From the NCBI GenBank assembly GCA_021814895.1, contig JAKAHN010000012.1, positions 1-10,943 on the forward strand: 10,943 bases of DNA. The letters run 5' to 3'. This stretch comes from a bacterium (GTDB lineage Bacteria; Patescibacteriota; Minisyncoccia; Phycocordibacterales; 2-02-FULL-43-11). Shown here piece after piece: positions 1-7,458 of the stretch. Every line of letters starts with the position of its first letter. Position 1 is the first letter of the stretch. The notes beneath the pieces were generated by a model. That model was not told the origin of the DNA. It worked only from the letters and a program-made list of their open reading frames with translations, and did no database searches. The position numbers were made by a program, and so were the translations under genes.

Positions 1-1
1 T

Positions 2-484
2 GAACTTGCCGACATAAGAAAGGATAAAGTTGGTTTTGTTTTCCAATCATTTAATCTCTTGCCACGGGCAACTGTGATTAGAAATGTGATGCTTCCTTTA
101 ATTTACGCCGGCGTTAATAATGAGGAACGAGAAAATCGAGCCAGAGCGTCGCTCCTCTCGGCTGGATTGGACGAGGCTCATTTTCATCATCTTTCAAACC
201 AACTCTCTGGCGGACAGATACAACGCGTTGCCATTGCGCGCGCCTTAGTCAATAATCCCGCTTTAATTCTCGCTGATGAACCGACAGGCAATTTGGATAC
301 AAAAACCGGCGAAATTGTTCTCAGCACTTTTCAAAAATTGAATGAAAAGCAAGGTAGGACCATTATACTAATCACTCATGAGCCCGATGTCGCCGAACAC
401 GCCGAAAGGATTATTCATATAAAAGACGGGCAAATTATTAGCGATGATAAAAAACATCAGAGGAAAATTATAGACAGATCCTAA
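2..484 (+). CDS. ABC transporter ATP-binding protein, MacB/LolD type (5' truncated by window edge)
   Basis: This is the nucleotide-binding subunit of an ABC transporter; it hydrolyses ATP on the cytoplasmic face to drive the permease encoded next. The reading frame is open from base 2, so the gene starts upstream and Walker A is outside the window. Visible in order are the Q-loop with its [11 protein letters not shown] context (about 32-67), the signature LSGGQIQR (from 203), Walker B LILADEP followed by the D-loop GNLD (from 263), and the switch histidine in ILITHEP (about 362-385). The phrase [24 protein letters not shown] is typical of the MacB/LolD subfamily (established family knowledge), which works with FtsX-fold permeases in lipoprotein, peptide or drug extrusion by mechanotransmission. 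An internal TTG at 59 is not the start, because conserved family sequence continues upstream. The substrate cannot be deduced. Confidence 0.93.
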   Translation, partial: ELADIRKDKVGFVFQSFNLLPRATVIRNVMLPLIYAGVNNEERENRARASLLSAGLDEAHFHHLSNQLSGGQIQRVAIARALVNNPALILADEPTGNLDTKTGEIVLSTFQKLNEKQGRTIILITHEPDVAEHAERIIHIKDGQIISDDKKHQRKIIDRS

Positions 485-557
485 GCGCTAGGATTTAGGC
501 TCTAGGAAACTTGTTGTTTTCCCCTAGCGCCTAGTGCCTAAAACCTAAGGCCTAATT
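482..557. repeat. Inverted pair of 7-bp-periodic arrays (TAGGNNN / CCTANNN)
   Basis: The 76-bp spacer between the ATPase and permease genes is built from heptads. On the left, TAAG or TAGG starts at 482, 489, 496 and 503, exactly 7 bp apart. On the right, CCTA starts at 523, 530, 537, 544 and 551, again exactly 7 bp apart. The two arms are in opposite orientation and can form a long imperfect hairpin around the loop near 510-520. The right arm ends 4 bp before the permease ATG. The role is unknown. It could act as an mRNA structure setting the ATPase:permease ratio, or be an expanded low-complexity spacer. Confidence 0.7.
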
Positions 558-560
558 TTT

Positions 561-1787
561 ATGACAACCATAGATATCTTACAAGAAACATACGCCGCCC
601 TATCGGCAAATAAGGTCCGAACATCTTTGACGATGCTCGGCATTATTATCGGCATTTCATCAGTCATAATAATGGTATCTATCGGCGCTGGCGCTCAAAG
701 TTCAATTGAATCTCGCATTCAATCGCTTGGTTCAAATCTAATCCAAATTATGCCGGGAGCGCAAAGAAACCAAGGATTCGGAGTAAGTACCGCCCGCGGT
801 TCAGCCAGAACATTGACAGAAGAAGACGCTTTGGCAATATCTTCTAACATCTCTTCAATCAGAGCCGTAGCGCCTGAAATATCAGGACGATATCAAGTGG
901 TTGCTAAGGGCACTAATACAAACACCTCTGTCATAGGAGTAACGTCAAGCTATCCCAGTGTTCGAAATGTCCAAATCGCAGACGGATCTTTCGTCTCCGA
1001 CCAGAACAATTCAAGTGGCGCCAAAGTGGCAGTAATAGGCCCAACCGTGAAAAATGACTTATTCGGCGTAGACGCCGGCGATGTTGTTGGTCAAACAATT
1101 AGGATCAACAAACTTGAGTTCAAAATAATCGGTGTCACTGTCGCAAAAGGTGGCAGTGGTTTCGGCAATCAAGATGATACTATCTATATTCCCCTTGAAA
1201 GCGCTGAAAAATATCTTGCTGGCAATAAATATATGACCACGATTAGCATTCAAGCCACGGATTCAAAATCAATGACCGAAGTGCAAACAGATGTAACCAA
1301 TCTGCTTTTAGAAAGGCATAAAATTTCCGATCCGGCGCTTGCAGATTTCAGCATTCTTAACCAAAACGATATCATCTCAACCGCTTCAAGCGTGACCGAC
1401 ACATTCACCATTTTGCTGGCGGCTGTAGCAGGCATTTCCCTTTTGGTCGGCGGTATCGGTATAATGAATATGATGTTAACGACCGTCACTGAAAGAACAA
1501 AAGAAATTGGCTTGAGAAAAGCGATCGGAGCAAAACGCCGAGACATTAATATTCAATTTTTAACCGAATCAGTAATGCTGACTTTCTTTGGCGGAGTTAT
1601 CGGCGTTATTTTTGGTTGGACCGTCTCGTATTTTATTAGCCGACTTGGTATCATTCAAACAACGGTATCCATTTCTTCAATTCTGCTGTCTTTTGGCGTT
1701 TCAGCTGTTATTGGAATAGTCTTTGGATATTATCCCGCACGAAGAGCTTCACGACTTAACCCGATAGATGCATTGAGATATGAGTAA
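561..1787 (+). CDS. ABC transporter permease, MacB/FtsX family
   Basis: This is the membrane subunit partnering the upstream ATPase. At 408 residues it has the MacB layout. A first transmembrane helix (about residues 21-42, after the amphipathic segment LSANKVRTSLTMLG) leads into a large extracytoplasmic MacB_PCD-type domain (about 45-280). The C-terminal FtsX domain has three helices at about 282-306, 338-360 and 374-393. The cytoplasmic stretch TERTKEIGLRKAIGAKRRDI between helices 2 and 3 is the family coupling region, and the end PARRASRLNPIDALRYE is canonical. The family moves substrates by coupling cytoplasmic ATP hydrolysis to the periplasmic domain rather than by a classical channel. 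No HlyD-like adaptor follows; one could lie upstream of the window. The ATG at 561 has no Shine-Dalgarno site and directly follows the heptad repeat. Confidence 0.95.
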   Translation: MTTIDILQETYAALSANKVRTSLTMLGIIIGISSVIIMVSIGAGAQSSIESRIQSLGSNLIQIMPGAQRNQGFGVSTARGSARTLTEEDALAISSNISSIRAVAPEISGRYQVVAKGTNTNTSVIGVTSSYPSVRNVQIADGSFVSDQNNSSGAKVAVIGPTVKNDLFGVDAGDVVGQTIRINKLEFKIIGVTVAKGGSGFGNQDDTIYIPLESAEKYLAGNKYMTTISIQATDSKSMTEVQTDVTNLLLERHKISDPALADFSILNQNDIISTASSVTDTFTILLAAVAGISLLVGGIGIMNMMLTTVTERTKEIGLRKAIGAKRRDINIQFLTESVMLTFFGGVIGVIFGWTVSYFISRLGIIQTTVSISSILLSFGVSAVIGIVFGYYPARRASRLNPIDALRYE

Positions 1788-1819
1788 AAAAAATAAAAAA
1801 AACGGGTAAATAAAAGATT

Positions 1820-1920
1820 GGGGGGGGTTAAATTTTTTCCATTTTAGATTTAAAATTTTTTTGAAATTGGAATTTGGAGCTTGGAATTTGTTTAGACTAA
1901 TTAGATCAATTAGAAATTAG
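1820..1920. repeat. Intergenic G8 tract and second heptad array (TTGGNNN)
   Basis: The 189-bp gap between the permease and the next gene has a run of eight G at 1820-1827 in otherwise AT-rich DNA. After it, TTGG units start at 1867, 1874 and 1881, with TTGT at 1888, each 7 bp apart; the 10-mer TTGGAATTTG occurs exactly at 1867-1876 and 1881-1890. Three AATTAG units follow at 1899, 1908 and 1915. I see no gene here and no clear terminator for the permease. Confidence 0.6.
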
Positions 1921-1976
1921 GTCAATTTTCTAAAAAAATTATTATTAGAAATTTATTAAGTAATCACTATATAAAC

Positions 1977-2435
1977 ATGAACAACAAAACCGCTCTCATT
2001 ATAATCGCAATCGTTATCGCCGGAATCACGTTTTGGAGTGGCGTTCAATTTGGTAAAAACCAAACTTCTGCCAAAACAAGGACAAGTGGCGCGCAATTTT
2101 TTGGTTCTGGTATTAATTCGGGGAACACAACAGGAACAAGAAATTTCCGCGGATCTGTCGGAGGAAATTTTATTTCGGGAGAAATTATTTCCAAAGACAA
2201 TCAAAGCGTAACTATTAAACTTCAAGACGGTAGCACTAAAATAGTTTTTTACTCCGGTAACACCGTAATTCAAAAAACAATCGCTGGCTCCAATAACGAT
2301 CTATCGGTAAACACGGCTGTAACAATAACAGGAACGACAAATTCAGACGGTAGTTTTTCAGCCAATTCAATTCAAATCCGACCCTCTGACGCCAATACAT
2401 ATCCACAATCAGCGACAACGAAACCGACCCAATAG
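1977..2435 (+). CDS. Small membrane-anchored protein with a DUF5666-like beta domain
   Basis: This 152-residue protein has no function I can name. Residues 5-27 (ALIIIAIVIAGITFWSGVQFG) form one hydrophobic helix with a short N-terminal cytoplasmic side, so it is probably anchored facing outward. A Gly/Ser/Thr/Asn-rich linker (about 28-60) precedes a compact beta-rich region (about 61-136). That region has the pattern GEIISKDNQSVTIKLQDGST, then a hydrophobic strand, then AVTITGTTNSDGSFSANSIQ. This alternation resembles DUF5666-type small beta-barrel domains, frequent in Patescibacteria surface proteins (family comparison from memory). The tail is Pro/Thr-rich. It lies between a transporter and a secreted wall protein, so an envelope role is plausible. 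A TATA-rich stretch just before the ATG may be part of its promoter. No Shine-Dalgarno site is seen. Confidence 0.85.
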   Translation: MNNKTALIIIAIVIAGITFWSGVQFGKNQTSAKTRTSGAQFFGSGINSGNTTGTRNFRGSVGGNFISGEIISKDNQSVTIKLQDGSTKIVFYSGNTVIQKTIAGSNNDLSVNTAVTITGTTNSDGSFSANSIQIRPSDANTYPQSATTKPTQ

Positions 2436-2516
2436 AGCAAAACTCAAAATTGAATCGCCTCTTTAAAAAAACGAGTTTACTTAAGTTAAAAATTATTAAT
2501 TAATTTATAAAATAAA

Positions 2517-4061
2517 ATGAATAAAAATTTATATAAAAAATTTTTCGCAGGAGCGGTAAACATTTTCGCCCTTTCATTGTTTGTCGTGTTAGGCGTAATA
2601 ACTTTTAACGCAAATGCTTACGCTGCAACGCCAATCATCCAAAGCGCCAAAATAACCGGTCCAAATAACGTGACAATTTATTTTTCTGAACCGGTAATCA
2701 CTAAAATCTCTGATTACACCACTTTTTCCGGGTCCCTTGCCGGCAGAAATTTAACAGCTATAAGCGGATCGGGTACCGCTTCCATTTCATTAACTTTTGA
2801 TGGAAACGCTTTCCCTGGTAATGCTTCCGGCAGTCTAAACATTGGCACACAGACAATAAGTATAAGCGACAGTTCTCCTTTTACAACCGGCTATGTCAAT
2901 GTTTTAGACGGCCAACCTCCTGTCGTTTCTTCAATTACGATTTCTTCAAATGGTGTTAATAATTCATTCGCCAGCGCCGGCAGTTATATTACAGTCAGTT
3001 GGAGCGCCAACGAACCTCTTACCAATTCAATGCTTAAAATTGCCGGCAATACGGTTTCAACCGGAGGTTCAGGTACTGGACCATACTCTGCCAATTACAC
3101 TATAACTGGCAATGAACCGACCCCATTGCCGATCTCAGGAACATTTTCTGATTATGTAGGCAACACCGGCAGTTTCGCTATGACTTTAGATAATACTAAA
3201 ACAACTTCTTCCGGCACTTACAACTTAACATCTACGGCCAATACACCAGGCGGTCTCAAAATCGGCGATAAAATAATTTTTACTCTGACTCCAAACACGC
3301 CAAAACCTGGCGCCTCAGTCAGCGGTTCGTATAACGAACAACCTCTAACTTGGACAACCTCAAATAGCGGAACAACTTTTACCGCCATCTATACCGTCCA
3401 AAGCGGAGACCCTGACCGAGCATCTCCTTTGCAAATAAACGGAGTAATCATTACAGATTCAAACGGTTTTGCTAGCGCCCCAATATCAGGGAATGATGTG
3501 AAAAAAACCATCGTCGCCAGTTTGCCGATGGTTGCAGAAACTGTTCCAGTGCCATCTATGGTTACTACCGCCACTCCATCGTATTCATTCACTTCAAGCA
3601 AGGCGGGTTCTATAAATTATTATGGAGATTGTTCAAGCCAAACTAAAAATGCCGTCCCGGGATTAAACACTATTGTTTTCAATCCTCTGCCAAACGGTTA
3701 CCATAGCAATTGCTATGTCAGCGTTACAGACTCTGCCGGGAATATCAGCAATCGCGGAACTGTTAACAGCTTCACTGTTTCGGCAAACGGAAATACAACA
3801 ACTGGTTATACTCCAGATACGCCAAACCAAACATCAACAGCAACATCTTATAGATTCTCCAATCCCCTCAATATTGGTTCAACAGGCACAGATGTTAGAG
3901 AATTACAAAAAAGATTGACAAACGAGGGTTATTACAGCGGACCAATTACCGGCTATTATGGTTCCCTGACTCAAATAGCTGTCAAAAAATATCAAGCGGC
4001 TCACGGTCTGGAACAACTTGGCAATGTAGGTCCCGGTACTCGCTCCGCTCTTAATAAATAA
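2517..4061 (+). CDS. Secreted Ig-like protein with C-terminal peptidoglycan-binding domain
   Basis: This 514-residue exported surface protein has a clear signal peptide: basic start MNKNLYKK, hydrophobic core about 10-30, and a predicted signal-peptidase site after residue 36 in NANAYA/ATP. The next 400 residues are Ser/Thr/Gly/Asn-rich and beta-patterned, with Ig-like features such as ITVSWSANEPL, a GTFSDYVGNTGS loop and VTDSAGNISNRGT. The last 68 residues or so (about 446-514) form a PG_binding_1-type domain with NPLNIGSTGTDVRELQKRL, GPITGYYGSLTQIAVKKYQ and VGPGTRSALN; this domain binds cell-wall peptidoglycan. The architecture of signal, Ig-like repeats and terminal wall anchor is common in Parcubacteria. 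It probably forms a wall-attached fibre or adhesin; the ligand is unknown. The ATG lies just after a very AT-rich stretch (TTTATAAAATAAA), without a Shine-Dalgarno site. Confidence 0.9.
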   Translation: MNKNLYKKFFAGAVNIFALSLFVVLGVITFNANAYAATPIIQSAKITGPNNVTIYFSEPVITKISDYTTFSGSLAGRNLTAISGSGTASISLTFDGNAFPGNASGSLNIGTQTISISDSSPFTTGYVNVLDGQPPVVSSITISSNGVNNSFASAGSYITVSWSANEPLTNSMLKIAGNTVSTGGSGTGPYSANYTITGNEPTPLPISGTFSDYVGNTGSFAMTLDNTKTTSSGTYNLTSTANTPGGLKIGDKIIFTLTPNTPKPGASVSGSYNEQPLTWTTSNSGTTFTAIYTVQSGDPDRASPLQINGVIITDSNGFASAPISGNDVKKTIVASLPMVAETVPVPSMVTTATPSYSFTSSKAGSINYYGDCSSQTKNAVPGLNTIVFNPLPNGYHSNCYVSVTDSAGNISNRGTVNSFTVSANGNTTTGYTPDTPNQTSTATSYRFSNPLNIGSTGTDVRELQKRLTNEGYYSGPITGYYGSLTQIAVKKYQAAHGLEQLGNVGPGTRSALNK

Positions 4062-4087
4062 TCAGCTCTATAGGAACAAGCTTTCTG

Positions 4088-4096
4088 TGGTAAAAT
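4088..4096 (+). promoter_or_regulatory. Extended -10 promoter for the DedA-PAP2 operon
   Basis: TGG followed by TAAAAT at 4091-4096 matches an extended -10 element (TGn-TAtAAT). No convincing -35 is seen 16-18 bp upstream, as expected for an extended -10 promoter. Transcription would start near 4103, leaving about 24 nt before the DedA ATG at 4127. Confidence 0.5.
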
Positions 4097-4126
4097 ATAT
4101 CCATATCCGTTTTCTTTTAAACTTGA

Positions 4127-4699
4127 ATGGAACAAACCATCGCATTACTTCTTCAATATAAATATGCCATTCTTTTTCCTCTTTCCATCGTTGAAGGGCC
4201 TATTTTAGCCGTTATAGGCGGTTTTTTGGCTTCTTTGTCAATTCTAAACGCTCTTGTTGTCTACATTATCGTCTTAACAGGAGACATTATAGGTGATGCT
4301 ATCTTGTATCTCATAGGCAGATATGGCGGAGAAAAATTTGTCAATCGATTTGGAAAATTATTCAGAATTACCGAACAAAAAATTATCTCCGCTAAAAACT
4401 TTTTCACCACTCATAGAAAAAAATCCTTGGTAATGTCAAAAGTTTTTCACGGTATCGGCATTTCGGGGCTTATAACCGCCGGCAGTTTAAAAATTCCCTA
4501 CTCAAAATATTTCTTCACCTGTTTCTATGTCAGCTTAATCCAGTCGGCTGTTTTGGTTATTATTGGTTTTTTGTTTGGCGGAGCTTATGTCCAAATCGGC
4601 AGATATTTTGATTATTTCGCCGCAACGATGACAATTGTCGCGTTAATTATTATTGCCATATTGATTATTAAAGCGCGTAACAAAATTATAAAAAAATAA
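4127..4699 (+). CDS. DedA family (VTT/SNARE-associated) membrane protein
   Basis: This 190-residue multi-pass membrane protein belongs to the DedA superfamily, whose members act as phospholipid or undecaprenyl-phosphate flippases or scramblases. Diagnostic pieces are the re-entrant segment with acidic residue and proline (SIVEGPILAVIGGFLAS, about 20-37), the GD-IIGD-AILYLIGRYGG motif (about 52-70), and the second conserved loop GISGLITAGSLKIPYSKFF-like stretch (about 111-130). The C-terminal helix at about 163-182 ends in a basic tail. The second loop lacks the arginine of the usual F-x-R-x-x-P-x-x-R signature (here KVFHGIGISG), so it is a divergent member. It begins a run of same-strand envelope genes; the next starts 18 nt after its stop. 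A role in recycling a lipid carrier used by the following glycosyltransferase is an inference. Confidence 0.88.
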   Translation: MEQTIALLLQYKYAILFPLSIVEGPILAVIGGFLASLSILNALVVYIIVLTGDIIGDAILYLIGRYGGEKFVNRFGKLFRITEQKIISAKNFFTTHRKKSLVMSKVFHGIGISGLITAGSLKIPYSKYFFTCFYVSLIQSAVLVIIGFLFGGAYVQIGRYFDYFAATMTIVALIIIAILIIKARNKIIKK

Positions 4700-4717
4700 A
4701 ATCGAGTTTATCTTAAT

Positions 4718-5908
4718 ATGGTAAATTATCTGACTAGAAAAAAACTTAATATCGCGATGATTTGCGACCCGATTGGCGATTTTAAAGCGGGCGTAACAGT
4801 CTCAATGGAACGCTTCGGCGCTCTACTTTCAAAAAACGGCCATAACATAATCTACATCGGCGCCAGAGATAAAAAAAATAAAACGAACGGTCATTTTGTC
4901 GGCGGAAAAGTTTTCCGATTCCGCAGTATCCCCGTTCCAAAATCAGGTGGCTGGCATTTGGCTTTCCCGACTATTGGTGAAATTAAAAAAATCCTGCTTG
5001 ACGAAAAAATAGACATCGTTCATATGTGGCTCCCTATGTCCGGCGCCGTCGTTGCTCAAATGGCAGCACGAGCGCTTGGCGTAAAAATAGTCGCCCATTC
5101 GCACTCTCAGCCGGAGAATGTGTTCATAGACACGCCAAAATTCATTCAGCCGATTCTTTTTTGGATTTGGAATAAATTTCTTGCTTGGCTTTACAACAAG
5201 GCTGACACGATTATTTACCCTTCTCAAATGGCGCAGGAACTCCTGCACCATCTTTGTCAACAAGACAAAAAATCCGTTGTGATTTCAAATGGAATAAATC
5301 TTGAGGAATTCAAACCGATGGGAATTGATGATTTTTACAATCGCTATAATCTTTCGAGCAACAAGCTTCATTTGGTTTATGTCGGCAGGCTTTACCCGGA
5401 AAAATCCATAGAAACCCTGATTAAAGCGGCGCCTTATGTGATCAAAAACCGCCCGAACACTGAAATTATCATAGTGGGAGGCGGATATCTTAGAAAAAAA
5501 CTGGAAAACTTATCGGCGCAAATCGGAATTAAAGAAAGCGTTAAATTTTTAGGTATGATAGATAACGGAGACCTGATAAAATCTTTCAATGTCGCCGATA
5601 TTTTTATCTCTCCCACTTTGGCCGAGCTTGAAGGTATGACAATTCTTGAAGCAATGGCTTGTGGCAAGCCGATTATTACAACAAACGCAAAAATGAACGC
5701 CGCCAGATTTTTTGTTAAAGATAACGGATTATTGTTTGAACCGAAAAACCACAAAGATTTGGCTCAAAAAATTATCACTCTACTCGCTGATGAAAATCTG
5801 CGTCGAAGTATGGCCAATTCAAGCTTGGCATTGAGCCGACAATACGATATCCATAAAAGCGTTGAGGAACTTGAAAATACCTACTATTCCTTGATTGAAA
5901 ATAAATGA
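4718..5908 (+). CDS. Glycosyltransferase family 4 (GT-B fold), glycolipid type
   Basis: This 396-residue retaining glycosyltransferase transfers a sugar from a nucleotide-sugar donor to an acceptor. The N-terminal half starts with KLNIAMICDPIGDFKAGVTVSMERFGALLSKNGH, the GT4 opening with the glycine-rich acceptor loop. The C-terminal half has the donor-site signature LHLVYVGRLYPEKSIETLIKA, the IIVGGGYL strand and the E-x7-E motif ELEGMTILE (residues 303-311), followed by AMACGKPIIT. The overall pattern resembles diacylglycerol or phosphatidylinositol glycosyltransferases, so membrane glycolipid synthesis is likely; a polysaccharide acceptor cannot be excluded. Its TGA stop overlaps the ATG of the hydrolase gene (ATGA), implying translational coupling. 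A following TAG confirms TGA is a stop here. Confidence 0.92.
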   Translation: MVNYLTRKKLNIAMICDPIGDFKAGVTVSMERFGALLSKNGHNIIYIGARDKKNKTNGHFVGGKVFRFRSIPVPKSGGWHLAFPTIGEIKKILLDEKIDIVHMWLPMSGAVVAQMAARALGVKIVAHSHSQPENVFIDTPKFIQPILFWIWNKFLAWLYNKADTIIYPSQMAQELLHHLCQQDKKSVVISNGINLEEFKPMGIDDFYNRYNLSSNKLHLVYVGRLYPEKSIETLIKAAPYVIKNRPNTEIIIVGGGYLRKKLENLSAQIGIKESVKFLGMIDNGDLIKSFNVADIFISPTLAELEGMTILEAMACGKPIITTNAKMNAARFFVKDNGLLFEPKNHKDLAQKIITLLADENLRRSMANSSLALSRQYDIHKSVEELENTYYSLIENK

Positions 5909-6711
5909 TAGAAAAAATTTCAAAAAACGGCTTGTATTATCGTCTGAACGATTTTCACGAAAATCAGTCGACATTGGTTTTTGTCCACGGCATTTCCGGC
6001 AGTTCATCGGCATGGCTGTCTTATGAGAAATTCTTCAATGATAAATATAATACTCTGTCACTTGACCTTCGCGGGCATGGCAAATCAATAAAATATAAGA
6101 ACTGCAATGATTACAGCCTGGAAAAGATGGCTGATGATATAAAGAAACTGCTTGAAGAGCTCAAATTAAACAAGTTCACTCTGATCAGCCATTCGTTTGC
6201 CGTTTTGGTAGTTTTTGAGTTTATAAAAAAATACGGAGAAATGCTGAACTCCTTAATTCTTTTGAGCCCGAATTTTTCTGTCGGAGAAAGACCGCTGGAA
6301 AAAATCGCCAAACCATTTATCAAATTTTTGGCGTTCGCCGTTAAAGCTCTGCCTTTTTCCCAAAAACCAGGCCGGCATATTGATTACGAAAAATATAAAA
6401 ATTCCGGCGATTGGAATGTGAGAAGAATGATGGCGGATATCGGCAACACTGGACTCAGAACTTATATTTTTGGCAGTCTTCAAACATACGGAAAAAATTA
6501 CGCCGAGCTTTTGGAAAAAATCGCCGTCCCGACATTGATCATCCACGGCGAAAAAGATACAATATTTCCGGTTGAAAACTCAAAAATAATCGCCGATAAA
6601 ATAAAGAATTCAAAGCTGGTGATATTACCGAACACCGACCACATAATCGTTCTTAATAATTTCCCGGAAGTTTCAGTCGAAATTAAAAAATTTTTAGAAT
6701 CAAAAAAATAA
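5905..6711 (+). CDS. Alpha/beta hydrolase fold protein
   Basis: This 268-residue protein has a complete alpha/beta hydrolase catalytic set. The oxyanion region is FVHGISGSSSAW (about 26-37), followed by LDLRGHGKS (53-61). The nucleophile elbow is ISHSFAV with Ser97, the acid is Asp218 in IIHGEKDTIFPV, and the base is His246 in LPNTDHIIV. The nucleophile elbow reads S-H-S-F-A rather than G-x-S-x-G, so both flanking glycines are replaced, which is tolerated in parts of the superfamily. There is no signal peptide, so it probably acts in the cytoplasm or at the inner membrane face. It is translationally coupled to the glycosyltransferase, and the next gene starts 3 nt after its stop. A lipase/esterase or acyl-transfer role on the glycosyltransferase's lipid is inferred from context only. 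Confidence 0.9.
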   Translation: MIEKISKNGLYYRLNDFHENQSTLVFVHGISGSSSAWLSYEKFFNDKYNTLSLDLRGHGKSIKYKNCNDYSLEKMADDIKKLLEELKLNKFTLISHSFAVLVVFEFIKKYGEMLNSLILLSPNFSVGERPLEKIAKPFIKFLAFAVKALPFSQKPGRHIDYEKYKNSGDWNVRRMMADIGNTGLRTYIFGSLQTYGKNYAELLEKIAVPTLIIHGEKDTIFPVENSKIIADKIKNSKLVILPNTDHIIVLNNFPEVSVEIKKFLESKK

Positions 6712-6714
6712 AAT

Positions 6715-7347
6715 ATGGCGGAAGAATATAAAAAACTGTTCAAAAATAAAGATTTTTTACTTTCTTTAGCTATTGGGTTAATGTTGCTTTGCGCCAGTAT
6801 GGTAGTAGGTGTTTATGCCGGACAATACGCGACAGAAAGCGCCAGCAGTCCGGTTACGGATATCGTGTTAAATAACATTCCGGTGTTTGATCTTGACGGA
6901 GTTTTCTTTTATGGTCCGTTTATTTTTTGGGCTTATGTGGCGTTCCTTGGAATTAAAAAACCTCGCCGTCTTCCGTTCATATTGAAATCAGTGGCTGTAT
7001 TTGTTTTAGTCCGTTCGGTATTCATATCTCTAACTCACATCGGTCCTTTTCCTGACCAAGAAGCAATGCTGAACCCGCAAACTTTTTTGGAAAAGTTTAT
7101 GTTTGGCGGAGATTTGTTTTTTTCCGGCCATACCGGCCTGCCCTTCTTAATGGCTTTAATTTTTCATAAAAATAAAAAACTGTTCGTCTTTTTTACCCTT
7201 ATCGCGATTTTTTTCGGTATTGTTGTCCTTTTAGCCCACCTTCACTATTCAATTGATGTTTTGGCGGCATTCTTCATAACTTATACCATATATTACATCG
7301 CCAGTTACTTATTCAAAAAAGATAAAGAGTTGTTTGAGGAGAATTAA
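6715..7347 (+). CDS. PAP2-like membrane phosphatase, sphingomyelin-synthase-like (PAP2_C) type
   Basis: This 210-residue integral membrane protein has about six hydrophobic segments (roughly 14-36, 63-80, 86-106, 140-150, 156-174, 182-199). The active-site pieces match the lipid phosphate phosphatase / sphingomyelin synthase fold: DLFFSGHT with His139, then HLHYSIDVLAA with His177 and Asp181, giving the His-His-Asp set. The form H-Y-S-I-D-V with its position late in the protein fits PAP2_C (choline- or ethanolamine-phosphotransferase-like) better than classical PAP2, which would have an upstream KxxxxxxRP motif that I do not find. The likely substrate is a phospholipid or lipid phosphate at the outer membrane face. 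It closes the operon; no T-tract terminator follows, only the palindrome at 7348-7370. Confidence 0.82.
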   Translation: MAEEYKKLFKNKDFLLSLAIGLMLLCASMVVGVYAGQYATESASSPVTDIVLNNIPVFDLDGVFFYGPFIFWAYVAFLGIKKPRRLPFILKSVAVFVLVRSVFISLTHIGPFPDQEAMLNPQTFLEKFMFGGDLFFSGHTGLPFLMALIFHKNKKLFVFFTLIAIFFGIVVLLAHLHYSIDVLAAFFITYTIYYIASYLFKKDKELFEEN

Positions 7348-7370
7348 GTTCATTGAAGTCTAACTTCAAT
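7348..7370. repeat. Palindromic repeat, left copy of an inverted pair
   Basis: The core ATTGAAGT-CTA-ACTTCAAT at 7352-7370 has perfect 8-bp arms. The 23 bases 7348-7370 match the reverse complement of 10197-10219 at 22 of 23 positions. It starts directly after the stop codon at 7347. It has no following T-tract, so it is not a typical terminator. Confidence 0.8.
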
Positions 7371-7422
7371 AGAAAATGACATCACCAGTGGAGTGCAGAA
7401 ATGGGTAGGGTTATTCAAGCTA

Positions 7423-7452
7423 TTGTAAATGAGACAATCTTAGCACTATAAT
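7423..7452 (+). promoter_or_regulatory. Sigma-70-like promoter giving a leaderless methyltransferase mRNA
   Basis: TTGTAA at 7423-7428 and a perfect TATAAT at 7447-7452 are separated by 18 bp. The expected start of transcription, about 7 nt after the -10 box, falls on the ATG at 7459. The transcript would therefore begin at or next to the start codon, with no room for a ribosome binding site. Confidence 0.65.
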
Positions 7453-7458
7453 TAACCT

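Noticed and set aside
482..557. Heptad array as a CRISPR array
   Set aside because: The 7-bp units have no spacers of CRISPR length and no cas genes are near.
561..1787. The ABC permease/ATPase pair as the exporter of the RiPP product
   Set aside because: It lies more than 6 kb upstream, in its own operon and outside the repeat-bracketed block; nothing in the sequence links it to the peptide.
5906..5908. Use of TGA as a sense codon (code 25)
   Set aside because: The TGA closing the glycosyltransferase is followed directly by TAG, overlaps the next start, and the protein already has full family length.
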